Program-made: the position numbers and the translations under genes
The notes under the pieces: generated by a model
Seen by the model: the letters and a program-made list of their open reading frames with translations, nothing else
The model's database searches: none
What the model was told of the DNA's origin: nothing
Source: Candidatus Gastranaerophilales bacterium
GTDB taxonomy: Bacteria; Cyanobacteriota; Vampirovibrionia; Gastranaerophilales; Gastranaerophilaceae
Direction: 5' to 3'
NCBI GenBank assembly: GCA_021199975.1
Contig: JAJQHF010000241.1
Coordinates: 1 to 13,077 of the forward strand
DNA: 13,077 nucleotides
Shown here: one piece after another, positions 7,378 through 13,077 of the stretch
Numbering within the stretch: position 1 is the first letter of the stretch
Layout: every line of letters begins with the position of its first letter

Positions 7378-8285
7378 CCGTACTTTGCGGAGGGTTATCA
7401 AGTGAAAAAGATGTTTCTATGCGTTCAGGTAAAAATGTTTTAGGCGCATTACAAAGATTAGGCTACAAAAATTCGGAAATTGTAGTTGTTGATAGAGATT
7501 TATCCGCAAAGTTAAAAGAAGGTAATTATAAAGCAGCATATAATGCTCTGCACGGAAAATACGGAGAGGACGGCTGCATTCAAGGAATACTTGAAGTGCT
7601 TGGTATTGAATATACAGGCTGCGGAGTAATGTCAAGCGCAATAACAATGAATAAAGAATATACCAAAAGAATACTTTCAACAAATAAAGAAATTAACATG
7701 GCTAAATCAGCTTTTGTAAGAAAAAAAGATGATTTATTTGAAAAAACAAAAGATTTAACTTACCCTTTGTTTACTAAACCTGTGAGTGAAGGCTCAAGTT
7801 TCGGAATGACAAAAGTAAACAAAAAAGAAGAATTGCAAGAAGCATACAATCTTGCGGTAAAATACAATAATGATGTATTAATAGAAGAATTTGTAGACGG
7901 TTTTTTTGTAACTGTCGGAGTTTTAGAGAAAGACAACAAACCGTTTGCAACGGAAATTCTTGAAATAAGACCTGCTAATGAATGGTATGACTATGAAGCC
8001 AAATATACAAGCGGGATGTCTGATTTTATTGTTCCAGCAAGGTTATCTGAAGAAGTTACAAATAAAATAAAAAATATGGCTGTAGAAGCATTTGAAACAG
8101 CAGGCTGCAGCGGAGTTTCCAGAATTGATTTTATGGTAAAAGATGATGTACCGTTTTTATTGGAAATAAATACAAGCCCGGGAATGACCGATATGAGTGA
8201 CTTACCTGCTCAAGCAGCCGCAAGCGGTATTTCTTATGACAATCTTGTACTATTGATATTAAACAGCGCAGGTCTTAATAAATAA
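7335..8285 (+). CDS. ddl: D-alanine--D-alanine ligase
   Basis: This ATP-grasp enzyme makes the D-Ala-D-Ala dipeptide that MurF adds to the stem peptide. The 316 residues are normal. Motifs seen are: CGGLSSEKDVSMRSG (18-32) in the N-terminal domain; NALHGKYGEDGCIQG (70-84); the ATP-grasp KPVSEGSSFG (148-157); EEF at 184-186; the substrate loop YEAKYTSG (220-227); RIDF (263-266); and the Mg-binding EINTSPGMT (277-285). Tyr224 in the omega-loop matches the D-Ala-D-Ala type rather than the Phe seen in D-Ala-D-Lac ligases, so ordinary vancomycin-sensitive precursors are predicted. ATG at 7335 overlaps murB by 43 bases. No other ATG precedes the conserved core, and AAAGAG at 7320-7325 can serve as ribosome site, so this start is preferred. 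Confidence 0.96.
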   Translation: MGNNDRKYSDDTKIAVLCGGLSSEKDVSMRSGKNVLGALQRLGYKNSEIVVVDRDLSAKLKEGNYKAAYNALHGKYGEDGCIQGILEVLGIEYTGCGVMSSAITMNKEYTKRILSTNKEINMAKSAFVRKKDDLFEKTKDLTYPLFTKPVSEGSSFGMTKVNKKEELQEAYNLAVKYNNDVLIEEFVDGFFVTVGVLEKDNKPFATEILEIRPANEWYDYEAKYTSGMSDFIVPARLSEEVTNKIKNMAVEAFETAGCSGVSRIDFMVKDDVPFLLEINTSPGMTDMSDLPAQAAASGISYDNLVLLILNSAGLNK

Positions 8286-9136
8286 TGACGAATGATTATG
8301 TCATACAAAGAAGGATAAAAAAAGAAAAACTCCGCCGGAAAGCAAGACGGGGAGAAATTGCATTAAGAAGAATTTACAAATTAATAAGATTTATATTTAT
8401 ACTTTTTATTTTTTACTCACTGTACAGACTTGCCATTGCAAATTATTGGTTTTTAAGTCCTGATATTTATGATGTGCCAACGGGTAAGAACATTGAAATA
8501 ATGGGAAATCAGATTGTTTCAGATGAAAAAATACTGAAAGAAATGAAAAAAATTCCGATAAAAAATATTCCCATATATAAAATCAACCCTGCTGAAATGA
8601 CAGTTCAGATAGAAAAATTGTCACCTGTAAAAAGGGCTTATGTAAGGCGTTATTGGTTTCCGGCAAGATTTGTTGTTATGATTGAAGAAGTTACTCCGGC
8701 AATAACAATATCACCGGCGGAGGATACTCCAGAGGTTGCCGCTTTTGCTCTGACAGGCGAAATGATTGGCAGAGAATATCTTCCACTTAAGGAAAACAGT
8801 AATGCCGTAAAAATATTGAGCTACGGAACAAAAGGCGATGACTACGAAAAATGGGATACCGAAAAAATAAATAATTTATACAAGCTTGCCAAAACAATAG
8901 AGCAATATACAGGTGAAAGAGTCCTCTATATTGATTTAAGAATTCCTCATAATGCATTTGTTCAAATAGAAACATCAAAAATAAAACTTGGCGAAATTGA
9001 TGTTTCAGTTTACGAACGAATTAAATCCATCCATGATATACTGCCAGCCGTTAAACAGCTGAAATTAAAAGCAAAATATATAGATTTATCATGGAAAGAT
9101 GCAAAATACATAAAAGAAGACACTGAAGCAGATTAA
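8285..9136 (+). CDS. ftsQ: Cell division protein FtsQ/DivIB
   Basis: This is a bitopic inner-membrane divisome protein that connects early and late division proteins and controls septal wall synthesis. The 283 residues have a strongly basic cytoplasmic tail (about 1-30), one membrane span (about 33-51), then an outside POTRA-like domain (about 68-136, from KNIEIMGNQIVSDEKIL to VRRYWFPARFVVMIEEVTPA) and a beta-rich FtsQ domain to the end. The sequence is divergent outside POTRA, as usual for the family. Its ATG shares one base with the ddl stop (TAATG), indicating translational coupling. The position right after murC-murB-ddl agrees with division and cell-wall clusters elsewhere. ftsA and ftsZ, which usually follow, are absent here. 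Confidence 0.9.
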   Translation: MTNDYVIQRRIKKEKLRRKARRGEIALRRIYKLIRFIFILFIFYSLYRLAIANYWFLSPDIYDVPTGKNIEIMGNQIVSDEKILKEMKKIPIKNIPIYKINPAEMTVQIEKLSPVKRAYVRRYWFPARFVVMIEEVTPAITISPAEDTPEVAAFALTGEMIGREYLPLKENSNAVKILSYGTKGDDYEKWDTEKINNLYKLAKTIEQYTGERVLYIDLRIPHNAFVQIETSKIKLGEIDVSVYERIKSIHDILPAVKQLKLKAKYIDLSWKDAKYIKEDTEAD

Positions 9137-9144
9137 TAAAACAC

Positions 9145-9172
9145 TTGAAATTTAATCTTTATGTAATATCAT
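9145..9172 (+). promoter_or_regulatory. Possible promoter of the rpsE operon
   Basis: TTGAAA at 9145-9150 and TATCAT at 9167-9172 are 16 bases apart in the gap after ftsQ. This would give a leader of roughly 120 bases before rpsE that includes the hairpin at 9225-9240. The -10 is not a perfect match, and readthrough from ftsQ is not excluded. Confidence 0.35.
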
Positions 9173-9224
9173 AAGTTTGTCAGAAAATTTTAATCCAGCA
9201 CAACATGAATAAAAGTAAGTTTAT

Positions 9225-9240
9225 ACCGATTAAAATCGGT
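9225..9240 (+). promoter_or_regulatory. Hairpin in the rpsE leader
   Basis: ACCGAT and ATCGGT flank a TAAA loop (the complementarity runs to 7 bp around two A). It lies 58 bases before the rpsE start and has no immediate T run, although T-rich sequence occurs at 9255-9266. It might be a weak attenuator, a protein-binding leader structure, or an operator read as DNA. No known ribosomal-protein binding site was recognised. Confidence 0.35.
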
Positions 9241-9297
9241 GAGTTTTATACATGTTTTTATTTTTTAGGATAAGAAACTAACGAAAGGCAAATTAAA

Positions 9298-9837
9298 GTG
9301 GAAGAAACTAAAACAAAGTCTAAAAAAAGAAAAATTGAAACTATTGCAGAGCCTCAGCAATCAGAATGGAAAGAACAGGTAATTCAGGTAAGAAGAGTTA
9401 CAAAAGTTGTAAAAGGCGGTAAGAAATTAAGTTTTAGAGCAATAGTAGTTGTAGGGAACAAAAACGGACAAGTAGGCGTAGGCTGCGCAAAAGCATCTGA
9501 AGTAATTATCGCAATACAAAAAGCAGTTGCAGACGGCAGAAAAAATTTAATAGATGTACCGATTTTTAAGACAACCATCCCCCATCCTATTACAGGTCGT
9601 TCGGGCGCAGGCAGTGTAATGTTGAAACCTGCATCACAAGGTACCGGAGTTATTGCAGGCGGTGCGGTTCGTGCAGTATTAGAACTTGCAGGTATTGAAA
9701 ATATTTTAAGTAAATCATTGGGTTCAAAATCTCCGTTAAATGCGGCAAATGCAACTTTAGATGCGCTTTTGTCATTAAAGCCGTTTGATGTTGTTGCGCA
9801 AAGACGCGGAATATCATTGAAAAATATGCTAAACTAA
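9298..9837 (+). CDS. rpsE: 30S ribosomal protein S5
   Basis: S5 is part of the small subunit near the mRNA entry path and decoding fidelity centre. Its 179 residues include a Lys-rich N-terminal extension of about 22, then the dsRNA-binding-like S5 domain (VRRVTKVVKGGKKLSFRAIVVVGN at about 31-54, GQVGVGCAKASEV) and the C-terminal domain with HPITGRSGAGSVMLKPASQGTG and GGAVRAVLELAG. The start is GTG at 9298 with GAAAGG at 9283-9288. The normal upstream partners of a spc operon (rplF, rplR) are missing, so this operon begins at rpsE. Confidence 0.97.
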   Translation: MEETKTKSKKRKIETIAEPQQSEWKEQVIQVRRVTKVVKGGKKLSFRAIVVVGNKNGQVGVGCAKASEVIIAIQKAVADGRKNLIDVPIFKTTIPHPITGRSGAGSVMLKPASQGTGVIAGGAVRAVLELAGIENILSKSLGSKSPLNAANATLDALLSLKPFDVVAQRRGISLKNMLN

Positions 9838-9850
9838 GAGGATTTAAATA

Positions 9851-10033
9851 ATGGCGAATAAGAAAATAAAAATTACATTAGTAAAGAGCCTTATCGGTTC
9901 AACAAAAAAACAAATAAGAGTTGCTCAGGCTCTTGGATTAACCAAAAAAGACCAAACTGTAGAACACGAAGATACTCCGGTTATTAAGGGTATGGTTAAT
10001 GCCATTCCTCACTTATTAAAAGTAACCGAGTAA
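9851..10033 (+). CDS. rpmD: 50S ribosomal protein L30
   Basis: At 60 residues this is the usual size for bacterial L30. The typical pattern is KIKITLVKSLIGSTKKQIRV, then GLTKKDQTVEHEDTP and a C-terminal GMVNAIPHLLKV. AAGAGGA at 9836-9842 overlaps the rpsE stop codon and sits 8 bases before the ATG. L30 is a non-universal protein, known to be missing in oxygenic Cyanobacteria and plastids, so its presence is informative for placement. Confidence 0.95.
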   Translation: MANKKIKITLVKSLIGSTKKQIRVAQALGLTKKDQTVEHEDTPVIKGMVNAIPHLLKVTE

Positions 10034-10053
10034 TAATGAAAGGTATAATTAAA

Positions 10054-10506
10054 ATGGCAGAAAGAATAAAAATAGAAGATTTAAGACCGGCGGAAGGTTC
10101 AACCGGAACAAAAAAAAGAGTAGGCAGAGGAAGATCATCAGGCATGGGTAAAACATCTTGCCGAGGCAACAACGGTGAAGGACAAAGAGCTGGCCGTTCA
10201 TCAAAAAGAGGTTTTGAAGGCGGACAAATGCCGGGCTACAGACAAATGCCGAAATTAAAAGGATTTAAAAATTTTAACGCAATTTGTACAGGACAAATCA
10301 ATGTTGGTGATTTGGCTAATATAAATAATGAAGAAATTACATTAGAATACTTGCAGGAACTCGGAAAAGTTTCTTCAAAAGCTGAAATTTTAAGAGTTTT
10401 AGGAAACGGAGAATTAACAAAAGCTTTTACCGTTAAAGCAGGTTACTTTACGGAATCAGCCAAAGAAAAAATTGAAAAAGCAGGCGGAAAGGCTCAGTTA
10501 GTATAA
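10054..10506 (+). CDS. rplO: 50S ribosomal protein L15
   Basis: L15 is a late-assembly large-subunit protein. With the start at the ATG at 10054 it is 150 residues, close to the family norm, and begins MAERIKIEDLRP, matching the usual L15 beginning. GAAAGG at 10038-10043 is then properly placed 10 bases upstream. The earlier in-frame ATG at 10036 would place that site inside the gene and add six residues not usual for L15. The flexible Gly/Arg-rich region (VGRGRSSGMGKTSCRGNNGEG) and the GFEGGQMPGYRQMPK motif are diagnostic. The stop overlaps secY by one base (TAATG). Confidence 0.95.
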   Translation: MAERIKIEDLRPAEGSTGTKKRVGRGRSSGMGKTSCRGNNGEGQRAGRSSKRGFEGGQMPGYRQMPKLKGFKNFNAICTGQINVGDLANINNEEITLEYLQELGKVSSKAEILRVLGNGELTKAFTVKAGYFTESAKEKIEKAGGKAQLV

Positions 10507-11849
10507 TGCAGCAATACACTCCAAATCAGCAAAATTTGCAGGCAATGCTTTCAAATCTAAATATTTCGGGATTAAAAACAAAAATATTTTTTACACTCGG
10601 AATGATTCTTATATTCAGATTATGCGCTCAATTGCCGTTATTCGGAATTGACGGGCAGAACTTCGCAAATTTAGCTGCAACAAACAACCTTATAGGCTTT
10701 TTGGATATGTTTTCAGGCGGTGCGTTGGGAAATGTATCAATAATAGCACTCGGTATAGGACCTTATATTACCGCATCAATTATTATGCAGCTTTTAGCGG
10801 TTGTTATTCCCCATCTTGAACAACTCCAAAAAGAAGAAGGCGAAGCAGGCAGAAGAAAACTATCGCAATATACCCGTATTTTTACAATTGTTATTGCGGC
10901 AATTCAATCTCTTGTTTTTGTTGTATATCTTATAAAAACCGCAAGAGGTGCAATAATGCCTGATGTAAATATTGTATCATTTGCAATAGGTTCTGTTATT
11001 ATCTTAACGGCTGGTTCTGCTTTTACAATGTGGTTAGCTGAATTAATGACTGAAAGAGGTATCGGAAACGGCGCTTCAATGTTGATTTTTTGCGGTATTA
11101 TTTCAAAAATTCCTTTTTATACAGGTCAAACCGCAACATTAGTCAGCGGTAATCCTTCTTTACAACCGGGATTATTATTACTTCTTATTATATTTTTCGC
11201 AACAATGGTATTTATTGTTATTATGCAGGAATCGGCAAGAAAGGTTATAATAGTTAATCCAAGAAGACAAGTCGGCAACAAAGTTTACGGCGGTACAAAT
11301 ACGTTTATTCCGTTTAAACTTAACCCCGGCGGTGTAATGCCTATAATCTTTGCAATTGCAATATTATTATTTCCTACAACTATTTTAGGTTTGGTAGGAC
11401 AAGCTAATATAAGCAATGATAACCTGAGAAATATTATTGTTGCCTTATCTAATTTTTTAAGTCCGTCGGGAATTACCTATAATGTTGTGTATTTCTTGTT
11501 AATATTCGGCTTAACGTTCTTTTATGCTTCAATTATACCAAACTTGCAGCCTAAAGAAATAGCTACTAACCTTAAAAAGTACGGTTCCTCAATTCCGGGA
11601 ATAAAACCGGGAAAACCTACTGCTGAAGCTTTAGATAAAATATTAAGCAAAACAACATTTATCGGAGCTTTAGGGCTTGCTACCATTGCATTAATTCCGT
11701 CTTTAGCCTGTCACTTTACGGGGATAACAACTCTGCAAGGCATAGGAGCTACTTCATTAATAATTATGGTAGGTGTTGCACTTGATTTTATTAATCAAGT
11801 AAGAACAAACCTTTTGCCTAAAAACTATGAAAGCTTTTTAAAACAATAA
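10506..11849 (+). CDS. secY: Preprotein translocase subunit SecY
   Basis: SecY is the central pore of the Sec translocon in the inner membrane, working with SecE, SecG, SecA and the ribosome. At 447 residues it has the normal size, and its ten hydrophobic spans are visible. Conserved blocks are FRLCAQLPLFGID in the first periplasmic segment, FSGGALGNVSIIALGIGPYITASIIMQ (plug and TM2b), ERGIGNGASM in TM4, RQVGNKVYGG before TM7, and FYASIIPNLQPKEIATNLKKYG with SIPGIKPGKPT in the C5 region that contacts SecA and the ribosome. It starts at the ATG sharing a base with the rplO stop. adk and map, the usual next genes, are absent, and a terminator follows directly, so it is the last gene of its operon. 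Confidence 0.97.
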   Translation: MQQYTPNQQNLQAMLSNLNISGLKTKIFFTLGMILIFRLCAQLPLFGIDGQNFANLAATNNLIGFLDMFSGGALGNVSIIALGIGPYITASIIMQLLAVVIPHLEQLQKEEGEAGRRKLSQYTRIFTIVIAAIQSLVFVVYLIKTARGAIMPDVNIVSFAIGSVIILTAGSAFTMWLAELMTERGIGNGASMLIFCGIISKIPFYTGQTATLVSGNPSLQPGLLLLLIIFFATMVFIVIMQESARKVIIVNPRRQVGNKVYGGTNTFIPFKLNPGGVMPIIFAIAILLFPTTILGLVGQANISNDNLRNIIVALSNFLSPSGITYNVVYFLLIFGLTFFYASIIPNLQPKEIATNLKKYGSSIPGIKPGKPTAEALDKILSKTTFIGALGLATIALIPSLACHFTGITTLQGIGATSLIIMVGVALDFINQVRTNLLPKNYESFLKQ

Positions 11850-11868
11850 CAGTTGTGCTTAAAAGAAG

Positions 11869-11906
11869 AAAGACTTCGGATTTATATTCGGAGTCTTTTG
11901 TTTTTT
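11869..11906 (+). terminator. Rho-independent terminator after secY
   Basis: AAAGACTTCGGA (11869-11880) pairs with TTCGGAGTCTTT (11887-11898) over 12 positions, two of them G-U, around a 6-base loop. TTTTGTTTTTT follows. It starts 19 bases after the secY stop codon. Confidence 0.85.
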
Positions 11907-11925
11907 CTCTCAAATATAGTTTAAC

Positions 11926-12084
11926 TAAGAAAAATTAATCTCTGCCGAAGCTAAAGCAAAATTAATGGAAATAAGAACCAATTCATTGATAAAATAAGCG
12001 CTTGTTGAATATGATGCTATACAAAAACGGAACGAAAAATTACCTGTATATATGAGGGGAAATTCAACACTATTTGTTAATTAA
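11926..12084 (+). pseudogene. Remnant of an SPFH/prohibitin-family gene (C-terminal end only)
   Basis: In frame 1 this reads KLISAEAKAKLMEIRTNSLI, lysine, stop, then ALVEYDAIQKRNEKLPVYMR and GNSTLFVN before a final TAA at 12082-12084. Over 136 aligned bases it is about 79% identical, by my hand count, to 12939-13077, the C-terminal end of the second copy, with one 3-base gap. The TAA at 11995-11997 breaks the frame. Everything upstream of about 11926 is missing and is replaced by the secY terminator region. GNSTLFVN resembles the natural GN(S/T)(L/I)PF(I/V)N end of these proteins, so this is the real C-terminus. It cannot make a working protein. Confidence 0.75.
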
Positions 12085-12210
12085 GCTTCACATAATTAAT
12101 ATTAAATTTTATTACGAATATAAAACAAGTTTATTATAACTTAGCAAAAAAATATGTTAGAAGTTTTAAGATAAATGTTAAGAGATGAAGAAAAAGAAAG
12201 GAATGTAAAA

Positions 12211-12480
12211 ATGATAAACGGAACCGGCTTAGTAAAATATGATAATGCATATTTTAATACTAACAGTATTGCAGCTATTGATGGAATAAATCATCCTGAC
12301 CCTGATAAAGGAATGACTCAAGTATATTTGAATGAAAATGCTGTTACTTCCACTGTCAGCAATTGGAATGGTCTTTATGATAAAGACCATAGTATAACTC
12401 TTAGTGTTAATGTGGAAAAATTTGCTAATGCAATGATAGAAGCTCAAAATACGGGTAAAATTGTAGACGTAATGGCATAA
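12211..12480 (+). CDS. Small hypothetical protein (89 aa)
   Basis: Start chosen is the ATG at 12211, with GAAAGGAA (12195-12202) 8 bases upstream; an ATG at 12175 in the same frame has no such site and would put the ribosome site inside the gene. The acidic 89-residue protein has no membrane segment or signal peptide. The pattern of strands and final helix (AYFNTNSIAAIDG, then GMTQVYLNENAVTS, then a helix VEKFANAMIEAQN) loosely recalls small FlbD-like proteins, but similarity is too weak to name it. It lies between two broken SPFH genes. A possible -10 (TATAAC at 12135-12140) lies in the otherwise featureless 12085-12210. Codon use is like that of its neighbours. It may be a genuine small gene or an accessory passenger. 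Confidence 0.65.
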   Translation: MINGTGLVKYDNAYFNTNSIAAIDGINHPDPDKGMTQVYLNENAVTSTVSNWNGLYDKDHSITLSVNVEKFANAMIEAQNTGKIVDVMA

Positions 12481-12491
12481 AATAAATCTAA

Positions 12492-13077
12492 TCTAGTTGC
12501 CGCATTCTGCTGCCGGTTGTCTTGAACTTTACGACCTGCACACCCGTTTACACAAAAGATATACAGCAGGCTAAAATAAATTATGTAATAAACTATAATT
12601 TACAGCCTCAAAATGCGTATAAAATGTATCAAGAGGTCGGTTTAAATTATGAAGATACTATTTTAATGCCTGTTGTTGAAGGCAGTATAAAAGATGTAAT
12701 CGGCAAATGGAATGCACAAGATTTAGTAGCAAACAGAGAACAGGCAACAAGTGAAATTCTTATAAAACTGCAAGCCCAATTAAAAGATAATTACATAAAT
12801 GTAACTGATTTTCAAATGACAGACATAAACTATTCAGATGTATTTGAAAGAGCAATTGAAAGTAAAGTAACGGCAGAGCAAGATGCATTAAAAGCAAAAA
12901 ACAAAACCGTACAAATTCAGGAAGAAGCAAAACAAAAATTAATCTCAGCAGAAGCGGAAGCAAAATCAATGGCGATAAGAGCAAATGCCTTAGCACAAAA
13001 TAAAGCACTCGTTGAGTATGAAGCAGTACAAAAATGGGATGGAAAATTACCTGTATACATGATGGGAAATTCAATAC
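12492..13077 (+). pseudogene. SPFH/prohibitin-family protein gene lacking its 5' end; 3' end cut by window edge
   Basis: The frame is open from a TAA at 12489-12491 to the window edge (195 codons) but has no good start. The first in-frame ATG is at 12624, inside the domain, and no ribosome site precedes the possible TTG at 12522. Homology to prohibitin/HflC-like proteins begins at VYTKDIQQAKINYVINYNLQ (from 12546) and continues through YEDTILMPVVEG, VANREQATSEI and FERAIESKVTAEQDA, a long Ala/Glu/Lys coiled coil, and QKWDGKLPVYMMGNSIP. The membrane anchor and the first part of the SPFH domain (about 75-80 residues in relatives) are missing. Family members form large membrane-attached ring or cage assemblies linked to protease control and membrane microdomains; without the anchor this copy is probably dead. 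A short product from 12624 is the alternative. Confidence 0.7.
12497..12551. other. GC-rich patch at the SPFH breakpoint
   Basis: By hand count 29 of these 55 bases are G or C, well above the surrounding AT-rich DNA. It lies between the stop of the 89-residue gene and the first clear SPFH homology (VYTKDIQQA from 12546). In the SPFH frame it encodes a poor match to the family. It may be a fragment of an inserted or interspersed short element, but no inverted repeats or target duplication were found. Confidence 0.35.

Noticed and set aside
10036..10053. Earlier ATG for rplO
   Set aside because: It would place the only ribosome site inside the coding region and add residues unlike the normal L15 beginning.
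12175..12210. Earlier ATG for the 89-residue gene
   Set aside because: The clear ribosome site GAAAGGAA falls after this ATG and 8 bases before the ATG at 12211, so the later start is better.
12525..12546. Possible frameshift in the SPFH copy, since frame 2 reads ELYDLHT just before VYTKD in frame 3
   Set aside because: The match is only a few residues in a GC-rich patch of uncertain origin, and frame 3 is open there; loss of the 5' end explains the locus without a frameshift.
12760..13074. 104-codon open frame on the - strand, rich in Leu and Phe
   Set aside because: It is the reverse reading of the Ala/Glu/Lys coiled coil of the SPFH gene, which gives a false hydrophobic protein.
1..13077. 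CRISPR arrays, tRNA or rRNA genes, riboswitches, intact insertion sequences
   Set aside because: No regularly spaced repeats, no cloverleaf or rRNA-like stretches, no T-box before pheT (its upstream gap is only 61 bases), and no transposase or integrase reading frame was seen.

Overview
The window is AT-rich bacterial chromosome. It is mostly housekeeping genes on the + strand, with one transporter on the - strand and a decayed accessory patch at the right end. The overall makeup fits a gut-type, low-GC relative of the Cyanobacteria (Vampirovibrionia/Gastranaerophilales, 'Melainabacteria'): pheT stands alone without pheS, a murC-murB-ddl-ftsQ block is present, and there is a small Cys-rich orphan protein. 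This placement is an inference from gene content and style. No 16S or marker phylogeny could be run, and other low-GC phyla are not excluded.

Layout. (1) 3-503 is the 3' end of an unrecognised gene. (2) 565-3018 is pheT (phenylalanyl-tRNA synthetase beta chain), closed by a strong terminator. (3) 3166-3551 is a compact, self-contained unit of promoter, perfect Shine-Dalgarno, 72-residue Cys-rich protein and bidirectional terminator. (4) 3576-4910 on the - strand is a glutamate/aspartate-type sodium or proton symporter, divergent from (5) 5062-9136, a tightly packed murC-murB-ddl-ftsQ operon for peptidoglycan precursor synthesis and division. (6) After a 161-base leader with a small hairpin comes 9298-11849, rpsE-rpmD-rplO-secY, the distal part of a spc-type ribosomal operon ending in a terminator. 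(7) 11926-13077 holds two damaged copies of an SPFH/prohibitin-family gene on either side of an intact-looking 89-residue hypothetical protein.

How the genes work together. MurC and MurB make and commit UDP-MurNAc-L-Ala, and Ddl makes the D-Ala-D-Ala dipeptide for the pentapeptide. FtsQ then links septal wall synthesis to the divisome. S5, L30 and L15 are ribosomal proteins, and SecY is the translocon pore that receives their membrane and secreted products. The coupling inside the two operons is tight: ddl/ftsQ and rplO/secY share the overlap TAATG, and murB starts directly after the murC stop codon.

No RNA genes, CRISPR arrays or intact mobile elements were seen. The most unusual parts are the orphan Cys-rich gene, the SPFH gene graveyard with a GC-rich patch at its breakpoint, and the direct junction of a cell-wall operon with a truncated ribosomal operon.
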